This document shows, one piece after another, positions 35,826 to 45,065 of a stretch of DNA of 64,000 nt. Source of the DNA: Emticicia sp. C21 (GTDB taxonomy: Bacteria; Bacteroidota; Bacteroidia; Cytophagales; Spirosomataceae); assembly GCF_003418935.1 (NCBI RefSeq), contig NZ_QVMT01000010.1:124001-188000 (forward strand), written 5' to 3'. Both the position numbers and the translations under genes were made by a program. How positions within the stretch are numbered: the first letter of the stretch is position 1; every line of letters begins with the position of its first letter. Below the pieces are notes generated by a model. That model had not been told where the DNA came from. It was given only the letters and a program-made list of their open reading frames with translations, and searched no databases.

Positions 35826-36839
35826 TTATTCAGCACAACCTTCACCATCTATGACATATTTCTCCCCTTTTGAACTTACGGTTAGATTCAATGTTTCAGC
35901 TATGATATTCAGGGCATTGGGAAGTGTTTCATTATCAAATTTAGTAGTCAGGCGACAAGATTTAATTCGGTTGTTATTTAATGATATATTTACCTGATAG
36001 CCTTCGGCTAATACTTTGGCGATGTGTTCCAGGCTCGAATTTTCAAAAATGAAGATTTTGGTTTTGTAAGCAAAGGTATTTTTATCGAGTACCGCTTGTT
36101 TTTTAATCGTATCTTTTTCAGCTTCAAAGGTTGCCTTTTCTCCGGCTATTAATAAGGCAGCTTTCTTTTTATTATTAAACTGTACTTTACCAGTCTCCAC
36201 ACTTACTTCTACGTTTTTATTATATGCTCGTACATTAAAAGAAGTACCCAAAACTTTCACATCAGAGCCATTGGCATGAATGATAAAGGGTTTTGTTTCG
36301 TTTCGTTTAATACTAAAGAATGCTTCGCCAGATAAATTGACCTCACGCATATCTCCGTTAAAATCTTCTGGATAAGTAAGGGTAGTATTAGCATTCAGAA
36401 ATACAATTGAGCCATCAGGAAGAGTTTGTTCTAAAGTATTATGTGTAGTTTTTAATGAAATGATTTCAGGCGATGAATTTTTCAATAGATAGAATACTAT
36501 ACAGACCGTCAATAAAATAGTAATGCTTGCAGCAATGCCTATGGTAAAGAATCTACTTTGCTTTGGCGTAGGCTTTAAAGATACAATTTTAGCTTCTATG
36601 GGAGAATCCATCTTCGATTTGACTTTCAACCAGGCGGCGTCAACATCTACTATTTGTTTTTTTTCTTCCTTGAATCCACCTGTTTTATTCCAGATAAAAG
36701 CATAATCTTTTAGTTCCTTCTGGTTTTCTTCATTCTCTTGAAGCCACTTTTCAATCAAAGCATTCTCATGTGCCTCAGTTTCCTGTGCAAGATATTTGCC
36801 TAAAAGGTCTTCGCTGTTATCAGAATGATTCGTATTCAA
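35826..36839 (-). CDS. FecR-family anti-sigma factor
   Basis: 337 aa. The cytoplasmic N-terminal ~85 residues end with a charged region, then one membrane helix (~95-118, FFTIGIAASITILLTVCIVF). The periplasmic FecR domain has the landmarks LPDGSIVFLNANTTLTYP, REVNLSGEAFFSIKRNETKP, FIIHANGSDVKVLGTSFNVRA and VSVETGKVQ, followed by the C-terminal DUF4974-like region (FENSSLEHIAKVLAEGYQV). It should hold the ECF sigma factor encoded just upstream inactive until a surface signal arrives through an STN domain. A leftward TATATTTG at 36868-36875 could be an internal promoter. Confidence 0.92.
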   Translation of the reverse strand: MNTNHSDNSEDLLGKYLAQETEAHENALIEKWLQENEENQKELKDYAFIWNKTGGFKEEKKQIVDVDAAWLKVKSKMDSPIEAKIVSLKPTPKQSRFFTIGIAASITILLTVCIVFYLLKNSSPEIISLKTTHNTLEQTLPDGSIVFLNANTTLTYPEDFNGDMREVNLSGEAFFSIKRNETKPFIIHANGSDVKVLGTSFNVRAYNKNVEVSVETGKVQFNNKKKAALLIAGEKATFEAEKDTIKKQAVLDKNTFAYKTKIFIFENSSLEHIAKVLAEGYQVNISLNNNRIKSCRLTTKFDNETLPNALNIIAETLNLTVSSKGEKYVIDGEGCAE

Positions 36840-36866
36840 GCTTATTGTTTGTATCTATCCGAATTT

Positions 36867-37469
36867 TCAAATATACAAGTAATCAATTTTAAGCTGAATA
36901 AGGCCATCAACCAATAAAATAATTAATGGCAGATACTCTGCTAATTCAACCCTTAAAATTTTTAAAGCCTTGCCTATCTGATTTTCGACAGTTTTGGGGG
37001 AAATGCCCAATTGCTCAGCAATCTCATGGTATTTCAATTCTTCAAAACGGCTCAATCTGAAAATCAAACGGCATTGTTCAGGTAGTTTATCAATCGCTTC
37101 TTCTATCTTCTGCTCCAGTTCGTTCTTCATAACTGATTGACTAACCGACTCGTAGGAACTCTCATAATAGCTATTGGCATATTGCTGATATTCTTCTCTG
37201 ATTTTCAAGTGCTTAATCCGGTTCAGACAATGATTATGCACGGCTCTGTACAAATACGATTTCAACGAGATGCTAATTTCTAATTCAGTTCTCTTCTCCC
37301 AGATTCCCGAAAATAGATTTTGTACAACTTCCTCAGATTCATCTATCTCTTTGAGCATCGAATTGGCATAATTGCATAAGCTCTGATAGTATTTCCGAAA
37401 AATCACTTCGAAAACACGCTCATTTCCTTGCCTGATTGCACCAACTATTTCTTGCTCCGATAATTGCAC
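36867..37469 (-). CDS. ECF-type RNA polymerase sigma-70 factor
   Basis: 200 aa. Region 2 is seen at about 20-90 (FRKYYQSLCNYANSML, EEVVQNLFSGIWEKR) and region 4 at about 125-180 (IDKLPEQCRLIFRLSRFEEL, YHEIAEQLGISPKTVENQIG). The spacing and sequence match the Bacteroidota FecI-like group. It is first in the leftward set sigma-FecR-STN protein. A leftward TATGTTTG (37493-37500) sits 24 nt before the ATG and fits TAnnTTTG. Its regulon probably includes the STN protein gene. Confidence 0.93.
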   Translation of the reverse strand: MQLSEQEIVGAIRQGNERVFEVIFRKYYQSLCNYANSMLKEIDESEEVVQNLFSGIWEKRTELEISISLKSYLYRAVHNHCLNRIKHLKIREEYQQYANSYYESSYESVSQSVMKNELEQKIEEAIDKLPEQCRLIFRLSRFEELKYHEIAEQLGISPKTVENQIGKALKILRVELAEYLPLIILLVDGLIQLKIDYLYI

Positions 37470-37599
37470 CGAATAAAATTTGAAAGTTTATGCAAACATA
37501 GCTTTTTCTGGTCAAAGTTTTATGGGTGTATATGATAAACGGTTTTTTTTACGTGACAACTCAGTTGACCTTTACCCCCACTTACTTTCAGTAAAAATT

Positions 37600-38095
37600 T
37601 TCTGGTAAAAGGTTCCTCCCATTATGGTAACCTTTTTTGGTTCCGTTTTTGTGGCTGGTATCTGGAAACTATCACTCTCTTCAGTCAAAAGGTTCTCCCC
37701 ATATTGGTAACCTTTTTTGGTTCCGTTTTCGTGGCTGGTACCCGGAAACTATCATTCTCTTTGTTCAAAAAGGTTCCCCCCATATTGGTAACCTTTTTCG
37801 GTTTCGATTAAGTGTTGGATAAGCGGAAATCATCGCTGCCATCAGTCAAAAAGATTGCCACTGTATTGGTCACCTTTTCCGATTCGGTTTTAATAGATGG
37901 TACTTTGATACACTCTGAAACTACCTGATTATAAGATTTTATATCCTTGTCAATAATTGTTATGCAGACGGCCAGTTGTGGATATCCAGTTGTGAATCTT
38001 TCTCTCCGACTGGACGTCTCAACTAGACCTCCCCTAAATTTCACACTTAAGTTTGCATTTTTTAAGTATTTGAGAAGGTTCTTTGAATAATCAGA
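37600..38095 (-). repeat. Long dispersed repeat, right copy (inverted)
   Basis: The reverse complement matches 28465-28860 with the same order of landmarks. Here the flank is somewhat longer between GAAATTTAGG and GGCCGTC, and the tandem array has four units instead of three. Divergence outside the ~50-bp near-identical run shows that the copies are not recent. Confidence 0.7.
37607..37877 (-). repeat. Tandem ~80-bp repeats with hairpins (4 units)
   Basis: Hairpins begin at 37607, 37687, 37767 and 37848 (periods 80, 80, 81). Each pairs AAAAGGTT with AACCTTTT around a pyrimidine-rich loop on this strand (e.g. CCTCCCATTATGGT). The fourth copy is degenerate (AAAAAGATT / GTCACCTTTT). Spacers share GGTTCCGTTTT-GTGGCTGGTA. 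This is the same family as 28663-28855 in the opposite orientation. Confidence 0.8.
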
Positions 38096-38373
38096 CAGTC
38101 AGGTTATTCTTCACGCGAGCACGCCTAGTCGGCCTCCAGGTTGAAGACGCCTGCTAAGTGCCTTACCAGACTTTGCTGGAGTAATACTTGGAAATGGAAG
38201 ATTGTATGATATAGATTTTCATTACTATTTAAAAATTGGGGTGCTCTGAACCAGCCGAATCATTTGATGCAGGTCCATCGTAGTCGAAACAATTTCTTTT
38301 AAAAAAAATATTTTCTCAATAGGGGTATCCTTTTTTTCGTTTGTCATATACACAAATACATAAAAAAACTATT

Positions 38374-39090
38374 ATGAAAAAACTAAGATTAAGCAGTATG
38401 GTAGCCATTACGCTGATAGCTTTCAGTATCAGCTCGTGTGAATTGGTGCAACAAGGCGTAGAACCCCGTAATCCGGAAGATAAAACTTATGATCTGAAAA
38501 ATTTTGATAAGTTAGAAATGGGCAATGCTTTTCATATCAATGTAAAACAAGGCACCGATTTCAAAATAAAAGCCAATGGAGATAGTCGTGACATTGATGA
38601 CCTGATTGTAAAAGTAACCAGTGGAGAATTAAAAATCTACTATTCAAAATGGCGTGTAAGGCGCTATCGAATGGAAATAGAGATTGAAATGCCAACGGTA
38701 AAAGAAATTGATTTTTCTGGAGCTTCTACTTCTTACGTTCAAGGCTTTACTAATCTAGATGAATTAGAGATTGATCTATCTGGCTCCTCTAAGGCAACTT
38801 TATCAGCTGATGCGAGATTTTATGAAATCGACTTATCAGGTGCCTCTGAATTAGATCTGGAGGGAAATGGCAAAGAAATGTCAGTCGATTTATCAGGCGC
38901 TTCAAAATTAAATGCTTTTGATACCATTGTAGACAAAGCTACCTTAGATGTTTCAGGAGCTAGTTCAGGGCGTGTCAATGTAAAAGAGACATTAAGCGTA
39001 AAAGCAAGCGGAGCCAGTAAAGTAAGATACCGTGGGAATCCGCACGTGAGTTCCAATCTATCAGGTAGCAGTAATGTAGAAAAGGATTAA
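38374..39090 (+). CDS. Head-GIN domain lipoprotein (DUF2807)
   Basis: 238 aa from ATG 38374. The signal peptide ends in a lipobox (SISSC), giving an acylated cysteine near residue 23. The remainder is a DUF2807/GIN beta-helix: FDKLEMGNAFHINVKQGTDF starts the domain, followed by repeated LSGAS/DLSGASELDL turns (IDFSGASTSYV, IDLSGSSKATL, VDLSGASKLNA, LDVSGASSGRV). Such proteins are widespread in Bacteroidota and of unknown role. Its stop codon overlaps that of the convergent gene (39087-39090). Confidence 0.85.
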   Translation: MKKLRLSSMVAITLIAFSISSCELVQQGVEPRNPEDKTYDLKNFDKLEMGNAFHINVKQGTDFKIKANGDSRDIDDLIVKVTSGELKIYYSKWRVRRYRMEIEIEMPTVKEIDFSGASTSYVQGFTNLDELEIDLSGSSKATLSADARFYEIDLSGASELDLEGNGKEMSVDLSGASKLNAFDTIVDKATLDVSGASSGRVNVKETLSVKASGASKVRYRGNPHVSSNLSGSSNVEKD

Positions 39091-39725
39091 TTGGGGCTAT
39101 AAAAATGGAGAAAGCTCACTAATCGTTCGTAGTTCAGCAATTCTTCGTCTGAACCATTCTTCAACAAAAAGTGTCGGTAGATATTCGTAATTGTCGTAAA
39201 ACTATGGTTGTCCGTAAGTTTTGCGGCAATTACGCCTTTAAAGCATCTGTGAATCTGATTATATAAATACCTGCAAGGCTTGGTAGGCATATCGTTAAGC
39301 AAATCATCAATCTTTTCTAAGCCAGCAGCCTCTTCTAAAAATCTGAAACCTCGGTGGTTGAAAAAACTCTTAATCTCCTCTAAAATCTTATAGAGTTCGT
39401 CTTCGTCAGTCACTTTAAACCGGAAGTACTTAAGGTTCTGAAATTTGCCAAAACTAATGACTAACGTATTGGCAGAAGAACGGTTACCACGAGTATTATT
39501 CAGAAACTGCTGAGCTAATTGTTCAATAAATTCATACCGTATTCCAAAATTTACTTCTATCCAGAATTCTTTTTGTGTTTCTGAGATAGAAAATATTACA
39601 TTCTGAAATCCGTTTTGTGTAGCTTTGCGAAATTGCTTATTATCTAGATGCAGGTTGAAGTCATGCCCTTGGAAAAACTCTTCCAATTGCTGATAAAATT
39701 TCACTTCAAACTTACTCAGAATCAT
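39087..39725 (-). CDS. Cytoplasmic protein of unknown function
   Basis: 212 aa from ATG 39725 (longer frame to 39767 possible). It has no signal peptide or membrane helix. An N-terminal half with LSKFEVKFYQQLEEFF and a patterned beta region (FQNVIFSISETQKEFWIEVN) is followed by a helical, Phe/Tyr-rich C-terminus (FYSPN end). The first 130 residues could be a DUF4304-like domain, but I cannot confirm this. It stands alone between the head-GIN gene, with which it converges, and the TonB-dependent receptor gene, from which it diverges. Confidence 0.55.
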   Translation of the reverse strand: MILSKFEVKFYQQLEEFFQGHDFNLHLDNKQFRKATQNGFQNVIFSISETQKEFWIEVNFGIRYEFIEQLAQQFLNNTRGNRSSANTLVISFGKFQNLKYFRFKVTDEDELYKILEEIKSFFNHRGFRFLEEAAGLEKIDDLLNDMPTKPCRYLYNQIHRCFKGVIAAKLTDNHSFTTITNIYRHFLLKNGSDEELLNYERLVSFLHFYSPN

Positions 39726-39829
39726 AGTGGTAATTTTAATTTCTACTATTAAACTTTTGCTGTACAAAAATGTTTAATATTTAGGAATAAAGTTCAGGTC
39801 TTTCAAGAAAAATTCAAGTCTCAAAGCAG

Positions 39830-42175
39830 ATGTTAAAAAAATTTACCTTATCACTAATATCCCTTTTTTTCTACGTAAATCTTGCTGCACAAACTACACA
39901 GACGATTCGCGGAAGAATCATTGATACAAATAACGAAAAACCTCTTGCAGGAGCAAATGTTGTCTTAAAAAATACGATACAAGGCGCACAAACCGATGAT
40001 AACGGTTATTTCCGGTTGGAAAAAGTTCAGGTTGGGCGTCATCAGCTTGAAATTAGCTCGGTGGGATTTGAAACCCAGACTATCTCAGAAATATTGGTAG
40101 AGTCAGGCAAGGAAGTAGTTCTGGAAATACGTTTACAGGAAGCTACCAAACAATTGGGCGAGGCTATTGTAAAAGCACCATCAAACAATTTAACGGGTTC
40201 ATTAACGAGTATCCATTCTATTACAACTGAGCAGATATTTCGATATCCCGGCACTTATCTTGATCCTGCCCGTCTGGCATCAGCTTATGCAGGGGTAGCT
40301 AATTCGAACGATCAGGCTAACGGTATGGTTATTCGTGGTAATTCACCTAATAGCATGCAGTGGCGCCTCGAGGGCGTTGAAATTGTGAATCCAAACCATT
40401 TAAGTAATGCTGGTACTTTCAGTGACCGGATTACTCAGAATGCCGGAGGAGTTAATATATTATCAGCACAGCTATTAGGAAACATGAATTTCCTGACAGG
40501 GGCTTTCCCGGCCGAATATGGTAATGCCCTCTCAGGTGTAATGGATATGCGTTTAAGAAAAGGGAATAATCAAAGACATGAATTTACGGCACAGGCTGGT
40601 TTGATAGGTCTTGATCTGGCGGCAGAGGGACCTCTTAGTAATACCAAAAGGAATGGTAGTTATCTGGTAAACTATCGTTATTCATTTACAGGTTTATTAG
40701 GTTTAATGGGTGTAACTTTTGGTGGGGAAGACATTACTTTTCAGGATTTATCGTTCAATGTTTCCTTACCAACAAAAAAGGCCGGTACTTTTACAGTATT
40801 TGGGATGGCCGGGCTAAGTAGTAACTACTTTGCCGGGAAACGGGATACTACTCAATGGGAAGTACAAAAAGATGGATTTGATATTAATTATACCAATAAA
40901 ATGGGAGCTCTAGGGGCTACTCATAGCGTAAATATTGGTGATAAACTTTTATGGAGAAGTACTTTGGTAGGTTCGGGTTTAGAGAGTGTACGCAAAGGAT
41001 ACGTTTTAAGCAAGAGTACTTTCCAAAGATACTTGACTCAAACTGATAGTGTGTCTAAAGGAAGAATTTCGTTGACGAGCTCACTTAGTTATAAAATCAA
41101 TGCTAAAAATTTATTAAAAATCGGAGCATTTATCACGCATCAGTCTGATGCTATCTATTCAGTTACTAATGATAAATCAGCTAAAGGCGAGGGCAAAGGA
41201 TTAGTTCTTCAACCTTATATTAACTGGCAGTTTACGCCTGTCCCAAAACTTACAGCTAATGTAGGCTTGCATTATCTGAATTACACAGTAAGCAAATCAC
41301 AATCTGTTGAACCACGTATGTCTTTAGGTTATCAGCTTACCAATAATCAATCCTTAAGCTTTGCTTATGGTTTGCATAGCCAGTTGCAATTACCACAAGT
41401 TTATTTTGCTTATAGTAATTTGCTACAAAATACGCCTAATGTTTTGCTTGATTTTACCAAAGCACATCATTATGTGCTAAGCCATCAGTATTATTTCAAA
41501 CGGGGTTCGTATCTGAAAACAGAGTTATATTATCAGAAGATATTTAATGTGCCTGTTATTACAGCGTCGCCTTTGGTAACACAGCGGGTTGACCCAGGGT
41601 TTTCAACATTGAATTTAGTGGAGGATTTCATTGATGAACCATTGCAAAACAAAGGCACAGGCCAGAATTATGGCATTGAAATCACCTATCAGCAATATCT
41701 CACTAATGGATTTTATGCTTTGATAAATGGTACCTACTATAACTCGACTTATGTAGGAGGTGATGGGGTAAAAAGAAATACGCGTTATAACGGAAAGCAT
41801 ATTCTAAACCTGACTACAGGTAAGGAATGGGAATATAGTAAGAATCGTATAATTGGTACAAGCATAAGAATTATCTGGTTAGGCGGTTTTTATGAAACTC
41901 CTATTGATGAAAAGGCTTCACAATTGGCCGGCCAGGCAGTTTATAAAGTTACTGAGGCATTTTCGGTTAAACAACCTGATTATTTCCGTCCGGATATTCG
42001 TATCTATCTGAAAAAATCAAAACAGCGATATTCGCGTACTTTAGCATTAGATATACAGAATATAGCCAGTTATAAAAACACTGCCTTTAGTTATTATGAT
42101 ATTTTGCAGAAAAAAGTCGTTAAACAATATCAGTTAGGACTAGTTCCTATATTAAGCTATCGTTGGGAATTCTGA
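39830..42175 (+). CDS. TonB-dependent receptor with carboxypeptidase-like N-domain
   Basis: 781 aa. Signal peptide (to LAAQ), then a CarboxypepD_reg-like domain (~23-110: IRGRIIDTNNEKPLAGANVV, TDDNGYFRLEKVQVGRHQ). A plug domain follows (~120-240, with GMVIRGNSPNSMQWRLEGVE and AFPAEYGNALSGVMDMRLRK), and then a barrel of many beta-strands ending SYRWEF with C-terminal Phe. It takes up an unknown ligand across the outer membrane. No SusD partner is adjacent; instead a secreted M1 peptidase gene begins 12 nt after its stop, suggesting a linked role in peptide or protein breakdown and uptake. Confidence 0.9.
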   Translation: MLKKFTLSLISLFFYVNLAAQTTQTIRGRIIDTNNEKPLAGANVVLKNTIQGAQTDDNGYFRLEKVQVGRHQLEISSVGFETQTISEILVESGKEVVLEIRLQEATKQLGEAIVKAPSNNLTGSLTSIHSITTEQIFRYPGTYLDPARLASAYAGVANSNDQANGMVIRGNSPNSMQWRLEGVEIVNPNHLSNAGTFSDRITQNAGGVNILSAQLLGNMNFLTGAFPAEYGNALSGVMDMRLRKGNNQRHEFTAQAGLIGLDLAAEGPLSNTKRNGSYLVNYRYSFTGLLGLMGVTFGGEDITFQDLSFNVSLPTKKAGTFTVFGMAGLSSNYFAGKRDTTQWEVQKDGFDINYTNKMGALGATHSVNIGDKLLWRSTLVGSGLESVRKGYVLSKSTFQRYLTQTDSVSKGRISLTSSLSYKINAKNLLKIGAFITHQSDAIYSVTNDKSAKGEGKGLVLQPYINWQFTPVPKLTANVGLHYLNYTVSKSQSVEPRMSLGYQLTNNQSLSFAYGLHSQLQLPQVYFAYSNLLQNTPNVLLDFTKAHHYVLSHQYYFKRGSYLKTELYYQKIFNVPVITASPLVTQRVDPGFSTLNLVEDFIDEPLQNKGTGQNYGIEITYQQYLTNGFYALINGTYYNSTYVGGDGVKRNTRYNGKHILNLTTGKEWEYSKNRIIGTSIRIIWLGGFYETPIDEKASQLAGQAVYKVTEAFSVKQPDYFRPDIRIYLKKSKQRYSRTLALDIQNIASYKNTAFSYYDILQKKVVKQYQLGLVPILSYRWEF

Positions 42176-42187
42176 TAACAAAAACAC

Positions 42188-44158
42188 ATGAGAAATCTAC
42201 TTCTATATTTAGTACTTTTATTTTTACCACTAATAGGCCTGGCACAAGAGCACGGCGGAATTAGTTGTGCATTGACTAAACAAAGTGCATTTGCCAGAAA
42301 AGCCCGTTATACGCAAATAGCATATCCGGGTGATGATAAAATTGATATAGGGTATTATAAATTGAACCTGAATATTTCTTATGCTCAACAATACTTGTTG
42401 GGAGAAGCTACGATTAGCTATAAAGCAAAATCTACTATTTCTAGTTGCTTCTTAGACTTACGGAATACGCTTAAAGTAGATTCAATTAAGTTAGGAGCCA
42501 AGACACTTACTTTTACCAGAACAACAGACAAAGTAAACATTACGCTTGATAAATCTTATACTGAAAATCAGGCTGTTACACTTGTTATTTATTATCAGGG
42601 TAGTCCCGTTGCTTCGGCATTTGGTAGTTTCACCTTTAGTACGCATGGAGCTGGTACCCCCTCTCCAGTCGTTTGGACTTTGAGCGAGCCTTATGGAGCA
42701 CCTGATTGGTTTCCATGTAAAGATACTCCTGCCGATAAGGCAGATTCTTCTGATGTGTGGGTGACTATGCCTAAACAATTTGTTTCTGTATCGAATGGAG
42801 TGTTAACGAAAACATTAGATAATAGCAATGGCACTCGTACGTATCAATGGAAGAACCGTTATCCGATTGCGCACTATCTGATTTCTATTGCTTGTAGCAA
42901 CTATACTGAGTACAAAAACTATTTCAAATACTCTGCTACCGATTCAATGGTGGTAACACACTATATCTATCCTGAGAATTTCTCAGCTAATGTAAAGAAT
43001 CAGTTAGACCAGACCCCATTTATGCTTAAACTTTTCTCTGATAAATATGGACTATACCCGTTTATTAAAGAAAAATATGGGCATGCACAATGTGGTTTTG
43101 GTGGTGGTATGGAACATCAGACCTGCAGTTCGATGGGAAGTTTTGGGAGCAGCCTTGTGGCACATGAACTGGCACACCAATGGTTTGGTGATAAAATTAC
43201 CTGCAAAAGCTGGGAACATATCTGGCTTAATGAGGGATTTGCCACTTTCAGCGAAGCTATTTATGATGAAGCGCTGGGAGGCAAAAATGCCTATCAGGCT
43301 AATATAAATAGTAACATGGTCTATGCGAAAAGAGCTGCGGGGAGTTTATTCGTAAAAAACATAAGCAATGAAAACGAAATCTTTAACTTCAATCGGACTT
43401 ACGCTAAAGGTGGTGTTGTGGTGCATATGTTGAGAGGGATTGTTGGAGACGAAAAATTCTTTAAAATTTTACAAAATTATCTGACATCTCCTTTGGCCTA
43501 TAATTCTGCTACAACAGAAGATTTTCAGAAAGTGGCAGAACAAACAACAGGTCTGAATCTAGATTATTTCTTCAAAGAGTGGATATACGGAGAAAGTTAT
43601 CCAAAGTATAATTATGGTTGGACAACCGCAAAAGTTGCTGATGGTTCAACAATAGTTAGTTTAAAAGTTACCCAAACTAAAAATACTTCGCCGGAATATT
43701 TTTCAATGCCTGTTGACATAAAAATCATTACAGCGCAAGGCGAAACCACTACTACCGTTTTTATAGATAAGGCGACTCAGGATATTGAAATCCCTAACAT
43801 TAAAGGCGATGTCACGCAGGTTTTATTTGACCCGGATAATAAGATTCTGAAAGATGCCAAGGAGGTAACATTAAGTCCAACCGGAAAAGAGCCTATCAGC
43901 GAATTGGTTGATTGGAAAATCTCGCCTAATCCAACTACAAGCGAAGTTTTGATTGATTTTACTTTGAAGCAAAATACAATTACACAAATTGCAGTTTATG
44001 ATGTATTAGGAAGAAAGGTAAAAGAGTTACCGGAAGAAAAATTAAGCGCGGACCGCTATACCAGAAATATAAGATTAAATGATTTATCGGCAGGCAATTA
44101 TATTGTGCGTATTAGTTTTGGTAATTATTTCTTAGCCAAAGCTTTAGTAGTGAGGTAA
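42188..44158 (+). CDS. Secreted M1-family metallopeptidase with T9SS sorting domain
   Basis: 656 aa. Signal peptide (MRNLLLYLVLLFLPLIGLA), an aminopeptidase-N-like beta-saddle domain, then the catalytic domain. The zinc motif HELAHQWFGD with the third ligand Glu in WLNEGFATF is intact, preceded by GGGMEHQT in the place of the classical GAMEN. The last ~80 residues are a type IX secretion (Por) sorting domain: WKISPNPTTSEVLIDF, VYDVLGRKVKEL, DLSAGNYIVRIS. It is exported to the cell surface or medium. Co-transcribed with the upstream receptor in all likelihood. Confidence 0.92.
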   Translation: MRNLLLYLVLLFLPLIGLAQEHGGISCALTKQSAFARKARYTQIAYPGDDKIDIGYYKLNLNISYAQQYLLGEATISYKAKSTISSCFLDLRNTLKVDSIKLGAKTLTFTRTTDKVNITLDKSYTENQAVTLVIYYQGSPVASAFGSFTFSTHGAGTPSPVVWTLSEPYGAPDWFPCKDTPADKADSSDVWVTMPKQFVSVSNGVLTKTLDNSNGTRTYQWKNRYPIAHYLISIACSNYTEYKNYFKYSATDSMVVTHYIYPENFSANVKNQLDQTPFMLKLFSDKYGLYPFIKEKYGHAQCGFGGGMEHQTCSSMGSFGSSLVAHELAHQWFGDKITCKSWEHIWLNEGFATFSEAIYDEALGGKNAYQANINSNMVYAKRAAGSLFVKNISNENEIFNFNRTYAKGGVVVHMLRGIVGDEKFFKILQNYLTSPLAYNSATTEDFQKVAEQTTGLNLDYFFKEWIYGESYPKYNYGWTTAKVADGSTIVSLKVTQTKNTSPEYFSMPVDIKIITAQGETTTTVFIDKATQDIEIPNIKGDVTQVLFDPDNKILKDAKEVTLSPTGKEPISELVDWKISPNPTTSEVLIDFTLKQNTITQIAVYDVLGRKVKELPEEKLSADRYTRNIRLNDLSAGNYIVRISFGNYFLAKALVVR

Positions 44159-44167
44159 GCCTCACTA
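44148..44167. terminator. Hairpin at convergent gene ends
   Basis: Perfect 8-bp stem TAGTGAGG / CCTCACTA with loop TAAG. The stop codon of the M1 peptidase gene lies in the stem-loop and the hairpin abuts the stop of the kinase-phosphatase gene. The T-tract is poor, so terminator strength is uncertain. Confidence 0.5.
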
Positions 44168-45049
44168 TTAAAAATCGCCATAATTTACTTGTAGACAAGG
44201 TAAACCTAAATCTAAGCGCCACAAATCAACTACCTGGTTACGGTCGTCTAATACAAACCTTACATAATATTTCCCTTTCACGTATTTTTCATAGAGTTCT
44301 TTTTTTACTATTGAATCTTTACGTGAATCTCCAGTAGCACGCATATACAGTGCATCGTAAGTAATATTGTTGCATTCTAGCCAATTAATGGTTTGTTTTC
44401 GGGCTTTCTCTTCACGACCAGACATAAAGATTACTTTTGTACCTAGTTTATGATAAGTCTGCACAATATCCGCAATTGGTTTATTCAATAAATCGGTTTC
44501 GCAACGCTCCGCATCATACGGGCTTCTTGCATGTAAAATAGCCAGAGTACCGTCTAAGTCACATAGAATAGCTGGTGCAAGACTCTCGTCTTGCTTCTGA
44601 TAATGCGGCCCTCGTTCATTTTTTAAAACATGTTGTCTATACATTTTCATAATCACCTCCCTTCCTACTTTGTTCTCTCTTACTTCATCTCTAGCCAATG
44701 ATTCTTCTAACGAAGTCATCATATCTTTAACTTCTATCCTCACCTCCTCGCCTGTATCTTTTCTATATTGCTCAACTACCTGAGCAATACGTTCAACAGG
44801 TCGGTCTGATAAGTTGGTATCATCAATTACTACATGGTGCCCTGCTTTCAAGGCTTCTACCAACATCATATCACGCACTCTTTCTACAAATTTCTCATTA
44901 TGTGTAGTATGATGAGAATTATCCAGCATCGCACGTAACTCGTCTTTATTCAGACGCTTCCACATACGTCTTTTATCTTCTATCAGGTTTCTGGCAAAAG
45001 TAGATTTCCCGCTTGCAGGTAATCCACGTAATATTAACACGGTTTTCAT
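44168..45049 (-). CDS. T4 Pnkp-type polynucleotide kinase / 3'-phosphatase
   Basis: 293 aa with the same domain order and length as phage T4 PseT/Pnkp. The N-terminal P-loop kinase has GLPASGKST and the NKDELR motif that in T4 supplies the Asp/Arg for the 5'-OH acceptor. The C-terminal acylphosphatase (HAD/DxD) domain has CDLDGTLA, FMSGREEKAR and VLDDRNQVVDLW, matching the T4 phosphatase catalytic residues. It should phosphorylate 5'-OH and remove 3'-phosphate or 2',3'-cyclic phosphate ends, preparing broken RNA for ligation. It lies four genes downstream of an Rnl1-type ligase on the same strand. It is the last gene of the cassette. Confidence 0.9.
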   Translation of the reverse strand: MKTVLILRGLPASGKSTFARNLIEDKRRMWKRLNKDELRAMLDNSHHTTHNEKFVERVRDMMLVEALKAGHHVVIDDTNLSDRPVERIAQVVEQYRKDTGEEVRIEVKDMMTSLEESLARDEVRENKVGREVIMKMYRQHVLKNERGPHYQKQDESLAPAILCDLDGTLAILHARSPYDAERCETDLLNKPIADIVQTYHKLGTKVIFMSGREEKARKQTINWLECNNITYDALYMRATGDSRKDSIVKKELYEKYVKGKYYVRFVLDDRNQVVDLWRLDLGLPCLQVNYGDF

Positions 45050-45065
45050 TTGTTTTGTTATCTTT

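Larger units (their letters stand above)
37470..38373. other. Gene-free stretch holding the second repeat element
   Basis: 904 bp with no convincing gene. 37470-37600 carries the sigma-factor promoter. 37600-38095 is the inverted counterpart of the repeat at ~28465-28860. 38100-38165 contains a GC-richer patch (ACGCCTAGTCGGCCTCCAGG, then GAAGACGCCTGCTAAG) that stands out from its AT-rich surroundings; a weaker likeness, GGAGACGCC-AGCATG, lies near 28252 next to the left copy. The last ~150 bp lead into the head-GIN gene. Frames at 37637-37822 and 37808-38044 fall on the repeats and are not accepted. Confidence 0.6.

Noticed and set aside
38253-38268. 16-nt match (AGCCGAATCATTTGAT) to the reverse complement of the hairpin beside tRNA-Ser (9-24), as a possible att site pair
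   Set aside because: About one 16-nt match is expected by chance among all positions of a 64-kb window; no integrase or prophage genes lie between.
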